DNA of 64,000 nt from Paracoccus aurantiacus (GCF_007993065.1 NZ_VOPL01000003.1:1-64000), one strand, 5' to 3'; counted from the stretch's first letter, positions 38,149 to 47,267 are shown. Made by a program: numbers and translations. The notes: generated by a model from the sequence alone, not told the origin.

Positions 38149-38228
38149 CGATCACTGTCAATCATTTTCAATCGCAGAAAGTCATTCTGCGCCTGCATAG
38201 TGATCGATTATGATTGAAAATGATTGAC
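38149..38228. promoter_or_regulatory. rha divergent control region with paired operators
   Basis: A perfect 17-bp inverted repeat: GTCAATCATTTTCAATC (38157-38173) and its complement GATTGAAAATGATTGAC (38212-38228), centres about 55 bp apart. A second pair, CGATCACT (38149) and AGTGATCG (38199), lies within the same stretch. Inside each long arm TCAATC occurs twice with 10-bp spacing. The geometry suits a DeoR-type oligomer bridging two sites between rhaR and rhaEW. Confidence 0.75.
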
Positions 38229-38296
38229 GATTGGCCGGTTTCGCGTGTAGCGAAGGCTGGAAAGCGGGCCACCGTCCGCAGCTCAGGGAGGCATCA

Positions 38297-40399
38297 ATGA
38301 CCCAATCCGGCGCCGGGAATCGTCTTGAAAATCTGTGGGATGACGCGAAAGCCGCATCCATGACCGAATCGGAAAAGCTGCTGTACCGGTCGAACCTGCT
38401 GGGCTCTGACAAGCGGGTGACGAATTACGGCGGCGGCAACACCTCGGCCAAGGCGATGGAGGTCGATCCTCTGTCCGGCGAGGCGGTCGAGGTGCTGTGG
38501 GTCAAGGGCTCGGGCGGGGATATTGGGTCCATGAAGATGGACGGTTTCGCCTCGCTGTACATGGATAAGCTGGAAGCGCTGAAGGGCAAGTATCGCGGGC
38601 TGGAACATGAAGACGAGATGGTCGGCTATCTGCCCCATTGCACCTTCGACCTGAACCCGCGCGCCGCCAGTATCGACACGCCGCTGCACGCCTATGTCCC
38701 GCGCAAGCATGTCGATCACGTACATTCCGACGCGATCATTGCGATTGCGGCTTCGGTCAACTCGAAGGACCTGACGGCCGAGATCTTCGGCGATGAAATC
38801 GGCTGGCTGCCGTGGAAGAAGCCGGGGTTTGAACTGGGCCTGTGGCTGGAGAAATTCGCGAAAGACAACCCCGAGGCCAAGGGCGCCGTGCTGGAAAGCC
38901 ACGGGCTTTTCACCTGGGGCGATACAGCCGAGGAGTGCTATCAGACGACGCTCGACGTTATCAACAAGGCCGCCGAATGGCTGGAGGACCGGACCGCCGG
39001 CAAGCCGGTTTTCGGCGGTGAAAAGCTTCCCACCCTGCCCGCCGAACAACGTCGCGACATTGCCGCAAAGCTGATGCCGGTCATTCGCGGGCTGATTTCC
39101 AAGGACCGCCACAAGGTCGGGCATTTCGACGGTCAGCAGGCAGTTCTGGAATTCGTCGGTTCGAACATGCTGGAGGAACTGGCCCCGCTTGGCACGTCCT
39201 GCCCGGACCATTTCCTGCGCACCAAGATCCGCCCGCTGGTGGTCGATTTCGATCCCGCCAACCCCGATTTGGACGCCACCATCGCCAGCCTGCCCGACGC
39301 GATCGCCGCCTACCGCGACGATTACGCAGCCTATTATGACCGCTGCAAGCATACCGACAGCCCGGCGCTGCGCGACCCCAACGCGGTCGTCTATCTGATC
39401 CCCGGCGTCGGCATGATTACCTTTGCGCTGGATAAGGCGACGGCCCGGATCTCGGGCGAATTCTATGTGAACGCAATCAATGTGATGCGCGGCGCGTCCG
39501 GCGTGTCAACCTATCAGGGCCTGCCCGAGCAGGAGGCGTTCGATATCGAATACTGGCTGCTGGAAGAAGCGAAGCTGCAGCGTATGCCCAAGCCGAAATC
39601 GCTGGCCGGACGCATCGCGCTTGTCACCGGCGGCGCGGGCGGAATTGGTGCCGCCACCGCCGAACGGCTGCTGCGCGAGGGCGCCTGCGTGATGCTGGCC
39701 GATATCGACGCGACCGCACTGGAAGAAGTCACCAAGGGCTTCGCCGCCCGCCACGGCAAGGACGCGGTGCGCGGCGTGCAGATGAACGTCACCGACGAAG
39801 CGCAGGTCGCCCGCGCCTTTGCTGAAACGGCGGTAGAATTCGGCGGCCTCGACATTCTGGTATCCAATGCCGGGATCGCTTCATCCTCGCCGGTCGAGGA
39901 AACGACGCTGGCACTGTGGAACAAGAACATGGACATCCTGTCCACCGGCTATTTCCTTGTCAGCCGCGACGCTTTCCGCATGCTGCGCGCGCAGGACATT
40001 GGCGGATCAGTGGTCTTCGTGGCATCGAAGAACGGCCTTGCCGCAAGCCCTAATGCCAGCGCCTATTGCACCGCCAAGGCCGCTGAAATCCACCTTGCCC
40101 GCTGTCTGGCGCTGGAAGGGGCCGAAGGCGGCATCCGCGTCAATGTCGTCAACCCCGATGCCGTTCTGCGGGGATCGAAGATCTGGGAAGGTGACTGGCT
40201 GGATCAGCGCGCCTCGACCTACAAGACCGACAAGGAGGGGCTGGAGGAGATGTATCGCCAGCGATCCATGCTGAAACGATCCGTGCTGCCTGAAGACATT
40301 GCCGAAGGCATTTATTTCTTCGCCAGCGACCTGTCGGCCAAATCGACCGGCAACATCATCAACGTGGACGCCGGCAACGTCCAGGCATTCACGCGGTGA
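38297..40399 (+). CDS. rhaEW: bifunctional rhamnulose-1-phosphate aldolase / L-lactaldehyde dehydrogenase
   Basis: 700 residues from the ATG at 38297, which has AGGGAG upstream. The N-terminal about 430 residues form a class II aldolase domain with the zinc ligands in HVDHVHSDAI. The C-terminal about 260 residues are a short-chain dehydrogenase with VTGGAGGIGAATAERL, the NAGIA strand and the catalytic YCTAKAAEIHLAR. The fusion cleaves rhamnulose-1-phosphate to DHAP and L-lactaldehyde and oxidises the latter to lactate. It is often named rhaD in rhizobia and RhaEW in Bacillus. It heads the plus-strand catabolic operon. Confidence 0.94.
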   Translation: MTQSGAGNRLENLWDDAKAASMTESEKLLYRSNLLGSDKRVTNYGGGNTSAKAMEVDPLSGEAVEVLWVKGSGGDIGSMKMDGFASLYMDKLEALKGKYRGLEHEDEMVGYLPHCTFDLNPRAASIDTPLHAYVPRKHVDHVHSDAIIAIAASVNSKDLTAEIFGDEIGWLPWKKPGFELGLWLEKFAKDNPEAKGAVLESHGLFTWGDTAEECYQTTLDVINKAAEWLEDRTAGKPVFGGEKLPTLPAEQRRDIAAKLMPVIRGLISKDRHKVGHFDGQQAVLEFVGSNMLEELAPLGTSCPDHFLRTKIRPLVVDFDPANPDLDATIASLPDAIAAYRDDYAAYYDRCKHTDSPALRDPNAVVYLIPGVGMITFALDKATARISGEFYVNAINVMRGASGVSTYQGLPEQEAFDIEYWLLEEAKLQRMPKPKSLAGRIALVTGGAGGIGAATAERLLREGACVMLADIDATALEEVTKGFAARHGKDAVRGVQMNVTDEAQVARAFAETAVEFGGLDILVSNAGIASSSPVEETTLALWNKNMDILSTGYFLVSRDAFRMLRAQDIGGSVVFVASKNGLAASPNASAYCTAKAAEIHLARCLALEGAEGGIRVNVVNPDAVLRGSKIWEGDWLDQRASTYKTDKEGLEEMYRQRSMLKRSVLPEDIAEGIYFFASDLSAKSTGNIINVDAGNVQAFTR

Positions 40400-41679
40400 C
40401 CGCCATGATCGACAAGCACCTGATCGAGGCCGAAAACGTCACGCGCATGGACAATCTTGCCGCCGATTACGACGCGCTTGGCGAAAGGCTGGACCGTCGT
40501 GGCATCGACATCGGCGCGCTGACCTGCCGCGCCACGGGCTTCGGTGTCGCCATCCCCAGCTGGGGCACCGGCACCGGCGGCACCCGCTTTGCCCGCTTCC
40601 CCGGCGAGGGAGAGCCGAACGGCATCATGGACAAGCTGGACGATTGCGGCGTGATCCATCAGCTGACGGCCGCGACGCCAACGGTCAGCCTGCATATTCC
40701 GTGGGACAAGGCCGACCCGGCCGATCTGCTGGCCAAGGCCGAGGAAAAGGGCCTCGGCTTCGACGCGATGAATTCGAACACCTTTCAGGATCACGCGGAT
40801 CACCCGCTCAGCTATAAATACGGCTCGCTGTCGCATACCGATGCGGCAACCCGTCAGCAGGCGATCGAGCATAATCTGGAATGTATCGAGATCGGCCAGA
40901 AGATCGGATCAAAGTCGCTGACCGTCTGGATCGGCGACGGGTCGAACTTTCCGGGCCAGACTTCGATGTACAAGCAGTTCGACCGCTATCTGGAATCGAT
41001 GAAGGCCGTCTATGCAGGGCTGCCCGATGACTGGCGGATTTTCAGCGAACACAAGATCTATGAACCGGCCTTCTATTCGACTGTGGTGCAGGACTGGGGC
41101 ACCAGTCTGATGATCGCGCAGGAACTGGGCAACAAGGCGCAATGCCTTGTGGACCTTGGCCACCACGCGCCGAATGTGAACATCGAAATGATCGTCGCCC
41201 GCCTGATCCGGGCTGGCAAGCTGGGCGGCTTCCATTTCAACGACAGCAAATATGGCGATGACGATCTGGACAGCGGCACGATTGACCCCTTCCGCCTGTT
41301 CCTCGTTTTCAACGAACTGGTCGAACTGGAAGACACGCCGGGCCTTAACCTGTCGCACATGATCGATCAAAGCCATAATGTCACCGACCCCATAGAAAGC
41401 CTGATCGTCAGCGCCTGCGAGATTCAGCGCGCCTTCGTGCAGGCCTCGCTGGTGGATCGCGAGGCGCTTGAGGGCTATCGGCAGGACAATGATGCGCTGA
41501 TGGCGGCAGCCACGCTGCGCGCTGCTTTCCGCACCGATGTGGAACCGATTCTGGGCATGGTCCGCGCGCGTGCTGGCGGTGCGATCGACCCGGTGGCGAC
41601 CTATCGCGCCTCGGGCTATCGGGCGGCGGTTGCGGCGAAACGACCGAAATCAGCCGGCGGTGGCGGCGGGATCGTCTGA
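40396..41679 (+). CDS. rhaI: L-rhamnose isomerase (rhizobial type)
   Basis: 427 residues. A GTG at 40396 overlaps the rhaEW stop (GTGA), and an ATG three codons on (40405) is an alternative. The TIM-barrel sugar-isomerase pattern is present: TGTGGTRFARFPG, SLTVWIGDGSNFPGQ, metal ligands in EHKIYEP, CLVDLGHHAPN and GGFHFNDSKYGDDDLDSG. It converts L-rhamnose to L-rhamnulose. It belongs to the group distinct from E. coli RhaA and is common in rhizobia and Rhodobacteraceae. Only 15 bp separate its end from the convergent Hint gene. Confidence 0.93.
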   Translation: MTAMIDKHLIEAENVTRMDNLAADYDALGERLDRRGIDIGALTCRATGFGVAIPSWGTGTGGTRFARFPGEGEPNGIMDKLDDCGVIHQLTAATPTVSLHIPWDKADPADLLAKAEEKGLGFDAMNSNTFQDHADHPLSYKYGSLSHTDAATRQQAIEHNLECIEIGQKIGSKSLTVWIGDGSNFPGQTSMYKQFDRYLESMKAVYAGLPDDWRIFSEHKIYEPAFYSTVVQDWGTSLMIAQELGNKAQCLVDLGHHAPNVNIEMIVARLIRAGKLGGFHFNDSKYGDDDLDSGTIDPFRLFLVFNELVELEDTPGLNLSHMIDQSHNVTDPIESLIVSACEIQRAFVQASLVDREALEGYRQDNDALMAAATLRAAFRTDVEPILGMVRARAGGAIDPVATYRASGYRAAVAAKRPKSAGGGGGIV

Positions 41680-41694
41680 TCCGCCGCCGACCGG

Positions 41695-42807
41695 TCAATG
41701 CTGCGGTGATTGTTGGGGAACGTCGCCGGCAGCGACAAGATGCTGCGCATTCCGGGCGTGGCGCTGTGCGAAACGCCGGCCCTGCCGACCCGTCGCCATC
41801 TGGCGTGCAGGCTTGAAGCGGTGACAACCAGAGCGGAGCAGCGGGAAGATTGCGAAAACCTCCTCGCGCAGCGCGGGGCCGATACCGCCAAGCGCCTCTG
41901 CGCCGGTAAACAGGCTTTCGGCCTCGGCCCCGTTCGCGAAAACGATCTCGTGCGCGGCGAAGAGGATGTGAAAATATTCGACCTCGTGCAGGTCTTCGGC
42001 GATCTCGATGCCGTCAATGGCAAGAAGATGCTTTGCTGCCACGAGGATTTCACTGGCTCCGAACATGCGCTGCGCAATCCCGGACCGCCCAAGCATCCTG
42101 TGCTGCGGGCTGACCAGCAGATCCGCCGCAGGCAGCCCTGTGCCAAGCGCGCCTGCACGAATGCGGATCGGCCGCAGATGTGGGTCGGCGGCCAGCCGCG
42201 CCGCGTTCAGCCGCGCCGACATGATCCACAGGATCGGCTGCGGCCCGTTATCGGCGGTCAGAACCATATCGCCTGCCCGCAGCGTTTCGATCAGCCGTTC
42301 GCCGTCGGGCGTGCGGATCAGCGTGCCGCGCGTGAAGCATGGCGGCGTCAGCTTGCCGGGCCGGAACGGATCGAAATGCCCGACACCGCCCTTATAGTTC
42401 CCCGCCACGCTTGTCGCGGTGATCGGGTCGAGCGTGATTATGACGGCTTCTTTTGCGGAAGTGATGGACTTTCCGTCCACAGCCATTCCGACCGAAGGCG
42501 CAGTCCCGGCGGGACCGGCACCGTCGGGGTCGATGTCCTGCGTGCCGAGGAAGCCGGCATTATTGGGAAACGAATAGCTGCCGTTATAGGCAGACATCGC
42601 GGCCCGCGCCTCGTCTGCATCAACCAGACCGTCCATACTTATGATGTGGATATCATAAGCACCCTGTTCCGCAGCACTGAGTGCATTCCATTCGGCCGTG
42701 GTCCCGAACCAGACCTCGACCGCTCTCGAAGGACCACCGACAGTCCAGGGCGCGCCGTTGGTCGCGCGACTGACCTCGGTGAGATACCAAGTGACAGTTT
42801 CCGCCAT
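41695..42807 (-). CDS. Hint-domain (Hint_2) protein
   Basis: 370 residues; the ATG follows GGAGG. Residues 1-155 form an unrecognised beta-rich N-terminal part with NNAGFLGTQDIDPDGAG. At Cys157 a Hint_2 domain begins: PCFTRGTLIRTPDGERLIETL, RAGDMVLTADNGPQPILWI, and LLVSPQHRML. This is the hedgehog/intein fold found as stand-alone domains in many Rhodobacteraceae. No C-terminal His-Asn splice junction or extein is seen, so it is not an ordinary intein. The tail (about residues 330-370) is basic. The function is unknown, and a large gene-poor stretch lies upstream. Confidence 0.85.
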   Translation of the reverse strand: MAETVTWYLTEVSRATNGAPWTVGGPSRAVEVWFGTTAEWNALSAAEQGAYDIHIISMDGLVDADEARAAMSAYNGSYSFPNNAGFLGTQDIDPDGAGPAGTAPSVGMAVDGKSITSAKEAVIITLDPITATSVAGNYKGGVGHFDPFRPGKLTPPCFTRGTLIRTPDGERLIETLRAGDMVLTADNGPQPILWIMSARLNAARLAADPHLRPIRIRAGALGTGLPAADLLVSPQHRMLGRSGIAQRMFGASEILVAAKHLLAIDGIEIAEDLHEVEYFHILFAAHEIVFANGAEAESLFTGAEALGGIGPALREEVFAIFPLLRSGCHRFKPARQMATGRQGRRFAQRHARNAQHLVAAGDVPQQSPQH

Positions 42808-43054
42808 GTTTTCCTCCCCGTTTCAGACAGGGTGCGCCATGGCGCGGCACACACTATCGCAGGCTGCGACTGCGACAGCGCCCCATTCGGACGCAGATCG
42901 ATTTCCGCAGGCCTGACATCGCATCCAAGCGGCGCGATTCACTTTTATTAATTTCTGGTCGTGTGGCGGGAAACTGTATATTTAGACAGAATCCATTGTT
43001 CTTTCGGGATAATTTTTGGCAGGACGCGCTTCCTCGGCTGAGCGCTATCGCCGA

Positions 43055-43135
43055 TGTGGCGCGTCTCTGCGTGATAGGCTTAACCGTGATGCGCCACAGG
43101 AAAGCGGGCCGGATCGTTGCACCGATCCGGCCCGC
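43055..43135. repeat. tandem stem-loops, possible structured RNA
   Basis: TGTGGCGC (43055) pairs with GCGCCACA (43091). After 5 bases GCGGGCCGGATCG (43104-43116) pairs perfectly with CGATCCGGCCCGC (43123-43135) around TTGCAC. No gene ends nearby and no T-run follows on the plus strand. On the minus strand CTTTCC follows the stem. It could be a small RNA or an orphan terminator. Confidence 0.45.
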
Positions 43136-43623
43136 CTTCACCGCAGATGCCGGGGGTCTCTGCCCTCCCCGACCGGTCACTCGCTACCACACAACACCCC
43201 GCCACACCCGCGGGAAACTCTTCAACTCACCCATCGAAGCCGGGCACCTGAACCGCAGCGGACATGCTGCGCGTCAGGAACTCTCCTCGATATTCGCCAA
43301 GATCATGACCTGCCCGATCCGCCCCCTCGCCGGTCACCTGTCCAGCATGGCGCAGCACACTCTTAAATTGTGCATCGCTGCGACCTCGCCGGCATAGGCT
43401 CAATAAACAGGCAAACCGTATGGTCTGATTTCGTTGAACTTATTCCATGTAACGCATGCTCACTTTACCGCAGGATGGCCCGCAGACAAAACGCGCAATC
43501 CGCGATTCCGATTATCTTTTTCGGCAGGTTTTCGCCCAGTTATCCACAAAACCACCGATTCGCTTGCAATATCATGTGTTCTTCGCGCACCCGGATGATT
43601 CGCATAAGCGCGGCGATCCCCCC

Positions 43624-43652
43624 TCGTCACAAACTTGTCGCAGGAATGCCAT
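43624..43652 (+). promoter_or_regulatory. Pho-box-like triple repeat
   Basis: TCGTCAC, TTGTCGC and ATGCCAT recur every 11 bp with spacers AAAC and AGGA. Each matches the PhoB unit CTGTCAY in five of seven positions. The spacing equals that of the ugpB element. It ends 55 bp before the start of a secreted phytase-like protein, which makes phosphate control plausible. Confidence 0.5.
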
Positions 43653-43707
43653 GACGCCGTTACAGCGCGCGGCAATTCATCCGCCATTCCCTTCCCAAGC
43701 TGGTGAG

Positions 43708-45864
43708 ATGATGCTTCTTCGTTCGACACTAACCTCTGCCCTGTCGCTGACCGTCGCCCTGCCGGCCGTCGCCGATCCTGCCTTCAATCGCATCGCCAGT
43801 TTCGCGACGACCGAGAACATGGGCGCGGGCGAGGATCGCAATCGCGAAACCTCGGCCGAGATCATGGCGGTGACCGAAGACGGCAACCGGCTGATCTATT
43901 CCGACAGCCCGCTCGGCGCGATCGGGCTGATCGACATCACGGACCCTAAGGCCCCGAAACCCCTGGGCAATATCGCGATGGATGGCGAACCGACGACAAC
44001 GGTCGTCAAGGGCGACGCAGCGTTCGTGGGCGTCAACACTTCGGCCTCATTCACTGAACCGTCGGGGGTGCTTCGCAGCGTGGATCTGGCCAGTAAGACC
44101 GTGACCGCAAGCTGCGATCTGGGCGGCCAGCCCGACAGTGTCGCGATCTCGCCGGCGGGTGACATGATCGCCGTCGCCATCGAAAACGAGCGCGACGAGG
44201 ATGTGAATGACGGCGCGCTGCCGCAAATGCCTGCGGGATTTGTGGTCCGGCTGCCGCTGAAAGACGGTGCGGTTGATTGCGAGGGACGGCAGATTGTTGA
44301 ATTGACCGGACTTGCCGATGTCGCGCCCGACGACCCTGAACCAGAGTTTCTGTCCTTCAACGATGCCGGAGAGCTTGCCGTCACCCTGCAAGAGAACAAC
44401 CACATCGTCGTGATTGGCGCAGATGGTGCGGTCGCCGCGCATTTCAGCGCGGGCAGCGTCGATCTGGACGACATAGATACCGAGGATGACGGCAAGATCG
44501 ACCCGTCCGCCAGCCTGAACGCCGTGCCGAGAGAGCCTGACGCAATCGCCTGGATCGACGCGGATCACTTCGTGACGGCGAATGAAGGCGACTGGAAGGG
44601 CGGCAGCCGGGGCTTCACGATCTGGAACCGCGATGGACGCGTCACCTATGACAGCGGCAACCTGCTTGACCACGAACTCATGCGGATCGGTCACTACCCG
44701 GACGCCCGATCCGACAACAAGGGCGGAGAGCCCGAAGCCGTCATCTTCGCTCGCTATGACGATCGTCCGCTGATCTTCGTCGCCTCGGAACGTGGCAGCG
44801 TGGTCTTCGTCTTTGATGTCAGCGACCCGGCAAACCCGCAGCTACTGCAGGCCCTTCCCTCTGGTATCGGGCCGGAAGGTCTGGTCGCGATCCCTTCGCG
44901 CAGCCTGTTCGCGACCGCGAATGAAACCGATCTGGGCGAGGATGGTGCGGCACGCGCGCATGTGATGCTTTATGAGCTTGGCGATGTCACGCCTGGCTAT
45001 CCCACGATCACCGCAGCGGACGGCGTGACCGGCTGGGGTGCGCTGTCGGGCCTGACAACCGACCCCGCCTCGGCGACGACGCTTCATGCGGTCAGCGACA
45101 GCGCCTATGATGCGGCGCCCGCGATCTATACCATCGACGCCTCGTCCAAGCCGGCGCGCATCACGGCGAAAACCGTTGTAACCCGCGACGGCGCGCCGGC
45201 CGCAAAGCTGGATCTGGAAGGCATTGCCAGCGATGGCGAGGGCGGTTTCTGGCTGGCTTCCGAAGGCAATACCGAAAAGGACGTGCCGCATGCCGTTCTT
45301 CACACAGATGCATCCGGCGCAATCACGCAGGAATTCGCCCTGCCCGACGCGCTTGCGGCGCAGGAAAAGCGTTTCGGCTTCGAAGGCATCGCGCTGATCG
45401 ACGGGAAGCTCTGGCTGGCTGTGCAGCGCGAATGGGGCGACGACCCGGTAGGTCAGGCGAAACTTCTGCGGCTTGATCCGGCGACGGGCGAATGGGCAGG
45501 CGCCCGCTATCCGCTCGACAGCGGCGAAGGTTGGGTCGGCCTGTCGGAGCTGGCCGCCCATGAGGGCTATCTTTACCTCATCGAACGCGACAACCTGATC
45601 GGCGATGCAGCAAAGCTGAAAGCCGTGACCCGCGTGCCGCTGGCGGACCTGTCGCCCGTGCCTCTGGACGGGGAATTGCCCGTGGTGGAAAAAGAGACTG
45701 TCCGCGACCTGATCCCGGACCTGAAGGCATGGGGTGGTTACACGCAGGACAAGGTCGAGGGCATGGCCATCGCCGATGACGGCACTGTCTGGATGGTCAC
45801 CGACAATGACGGCGTCGATGACGCCTCGGGCGAGACGCTTTTCTGGTCCTTCAGGCTGGACTGA
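43708..45864 (+). CDS. secreted phytase/esterase-like beta-propeller protein
   Basis: 718 residues from the ATG at 43708 (a second ATG follows at once). The 84 codons open upstream look non-coding. The signal peptide is LLRSTLTSALSLTVALPAVA. The N-terminal half has repeated propeller strands (LIYSDSPLGAIGLIDITDP, PLIFVASERGSVVFVFDVSDP) as in choice-of-anchor I/alkaline phosphatase-like proteins. The C-terminal half (DLEGIASDGEGGFWLASEGN, FGFEGIALIDGKLWLAVQREWGD, KVEGMAIADDGTVWMVTDNDGV) is the esterase-like domain of the phytase family. It is probably periplasmic or secreted and active on organic phosphate, with acidic residues for calcium. Pho-like repeats lie upstream. Confidence 0.82.
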   Translation: MMLLRSTLTSALSLTVALPAVADPAFNRIASFATTENMGAGEDRNRETSAEIMAVTEDGNRLIYSDSPLGAIGLIDITDPKAPKPLGNIAMDGEPTTTVVKGDAAFVGVNTSASFTEPSGVLRSVDLASKTVTASCDLGGQPDSVAISPAGDMIAVAIENERDEDVNDGALPQMPAGFVVRLPLKDGAVDCEGRQIVELTGLADVAPDDPEPEFLSFNDAGELAVTLQENNHIVVIGADGAVAAHFSAGSVDLDDIDTEDDGKIDPSASLNAVPREPDAIAWIDADHFVTANEGDWKGGSRGFTIWNRDGRVTYDSGNLLDHELMRIGHYPDARSDNKGGEPEAVIFARYDDRPLIFVASERGSVVFVFDVSDPANPQLLQALPSGIGPEGLVAIPSRSLFATANETDLGEDGAARAHVMLYELGDVTPGYPTITAADGVTGWGALSGLTTDPASATTLHAVSDSAYDAAPAIYTIDASSKPARITAKTVVTRDGAPAAKLDLEGIASDGEGGFWLASEGNTEKDVPHAVLHTDASGAITQEFALPDALAAQEKRFGFEGIALIDGKLWLAVQREWGDDPVGQAKLLRLDPATGEWAGARYPLDSGEGWVGLSELAAHEGYLYLIERDNLIGDAAKLKAVTRVPLADLSPVPLDGELPVVEKETVRDLIPDLKAWGGYTQDKVEGMAIADDGTVWMVTDNDGVDDASGETLFWSFRLD

Positions 45865-45895
45865 CCTTCATCCGCTGCCCCGTCGGGATGCAGAA

Positions 45896-45922
45896 ACAGG
45901 CCCCGCGTCGCGCGGGGCCTGT
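45896..45922. terminator. bidirectional terminator between phytase-like gene and yjiH
   Basis: ACAGGCCCCGCG and CGCGGGGCCTGT form a perfect 12-bp stem with a TCG loop, between two convergent genes. There is no long T-run, but the stem is strong and well placed for both transcripts. Confidence 0.7.
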
Positions 45923-45941
45923 GGCGTATTTCCCCGGGCTC

Positions 45942-47267
45942 TCAGACCAGCCAGCCCATCGCGATCAGGAAAGCCCCGAACGGCGCGGCGATCAGGATGC
46001 TCAGCGCGGTGCGGATATACCATGTCGCCAACAATTCGCTGAAGCTGAGCGGAATGGACGTCGCCATCACGCAGGGGATCGACGCGGACAGGAAAAGCAC
46101 CTGACTGACCGACACGACGCCCGCGACATAGCGCGTCGCAAGCTCGGCCTCCTTCAGCAGGATCGCCGGAAGAAACATCTCGGCCAGCCCCGATGACAGG
46201 GCCTTCGCAGCATCCATCGGCGCAGCCAGCCCGCCCAGCCAAGTGAACGGATAAAGCGTCAGTCCAAGCCAGTCGAAGATGGGCGTGTATTTTGCCGCGA
46301 TCAGTCCAAGCAGACCGACCGACATGATGCTGGGCAGGATCAGCGACGCCATGCGCAGCCCGTCGATCAGCGTCGCTTTCAGCAGCGACAAAAGCGGGGG
46401 CGCGTTCCGTGCCTGCTCCATCCCGGCTGCAACCGCCGCCGCAAAGCGCCCGGTACCGGCCGGAAGCGCCTCGTCCTCGCTGGTATCAGAAGCCTTGCCA
46501 GTCAGGGGCCAGAGGCGAGCGGTCATCGCCGTGACAATGAATGTGATGACCAGCGTGGACCAGAAATACAGGTTCCAGCTTCCCATCAGGTTCAGCGTCT
46601 TTGCGACGATGACCATGAATGTCGCCGACACCGTCGAAAAGCCCGTCGCGATGATCGCAGCTTCGCGCGCGCTGTATTTGCCTTTTTTATAGACCCGGTC
46701 GGTTATCAGCAGCGCAAGCGAATAGCTGCCCACGAAAGACGCGACCGCATCTATTGCTGACCAGCCGGGCGTGCGCCAGATCGGGCGCATCACGGGATTG
46801 ACCAGCACCCCGGTCATTTCAAGAAGCCCATAGCCGACCAGAAATGCCAGCGCCAGCGCCCCGAGCGGAACGATCAGGCCGACCGAGAGGACAAGCTTGT
46901 CAAACAGGAAGGGCAGCATATCGGGGGCAAAAATCGCCGCAGGCCCGATCCCGAGAAGATAGGCCAGCGTCAGAACCAGACCGAGAACCCGTAGCACGGA
47001 AAATATCGTCGCCGTCAGATTCCGGTTCCAGTCGCCGCGGATAAAGGGCGCGACGGCACCCCACGCGATCAGCGCACAGACAAAAGTCACCGCGAGCGGC
47101 CGCATATTCGCCGCAATCGCAGATGCCGCGTGATCCAGCAGGATCGTCGAGCGTCCGCCAATGGTCACCGGAACGAAAAAGAAGATGATGCCGATGCCGC
47201 TATAGGCAATCAGCCGGATCAGCGGACCCATACCCTTCTCGGGATGCCGCGCGGTTGTTTCGGTCAC
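45942..47267 (-). CDS. YjiH-type membrane protein with nucleoside-recognition (gate) domains
   Basis: 441 residues from a GTG at 47267 with AGGAGG 7 nt upstream. About ten hydrophobic helices are visible, for example LIAYSGIGIIFFFVPVTIGG, LVLSVGLIVPLGALALAFLVGYG, MASLILPSIMSVGLLGLIAA and AAPFGAFLIAMGWLV. The helices and the SFVGSYSLALLITDRVYKKGKYSAREAAIIATGFSTVS segment match YjiH, a family with two gate domains. It is the last gene of the hut operon, 37 bp after hutG, and is therefore a candidate importer of histidine or urocanate; that is inference. Confidence 0.85.
   Translation of the reverse strand: MTETTARHPEKGMGPLIRLIAYSGIGIIFFFVPVTIGGRSTILLDHAASAIAANMRPLAVTFVCALIAWGAVAPFIRGDWNRNLTATIFSVLRVLGLVLTLAYLLGIGPAAIFAPDMLPFLFDKLVLSVGLIVPLGALALAFLVGYGLLEMTGVLVNPVMRPIWRTPGWSAIDAVASFVGSYSLALLITDRVYKKGKYSAREAAIIATGFSTVSATFMVIVAKTLNLMGSWNLYFWSTLVITFIVTAMTARLWPLTGKASDTSEDEALPAGTGRFAAAVAAGMEQARNAPPLLSLLKATLIDGLRMASLILPSIMSVGLLGLIAAKYTPIFDWLGLTLYPFTWLGGLAAPMDAAKALSSGLAEMFLPAILLKEAELATRYVAGVVSVSQVLFLSASIPCVMATSIPLSFSELLATWYIRTALSILIAAPFGAFLIAMGWLV

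Larger units (their letters stand above)
42808..43707. other. 900-bp gene-poor region between Hint gene and phytase-like gene
   Basis: No convincing coding sequence on either strand. The open frames here lack start signals and have no recognisable residues. It contains a 13-bp hairpin (43104-43135), an adjoining 8-bp inverted repeat (43055-43062 with 43091-43098), an AT-richer stretch near 42940-43020, one DnaA-box-like 9-mer (43540-43548) and a Pho-box-like element (43624-43652). It may hold an RNA gene or a decayed gene. Confidence 0.6.

Noticed and set aside
42963-43397. Possible 144-residue protein in the gene-poor region
   Set aside because: There is no ribosome site and no fold-like pattern, it includes a 13-bp hairpin, and its composition resembles translated non-coding DNA.
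43540-43548. Perfect DnaA box TTATCCACA
   Set aside because: A single 9-mer with no clustered partners, no AT-rich unwinding element and no replication genes nearby; not an origin.
43456-43707. 84-codon extension before the phytase-like protein
   Set aside because: It would hide the signal peptide behind a charged leader and would cover the Pho-like repeats.
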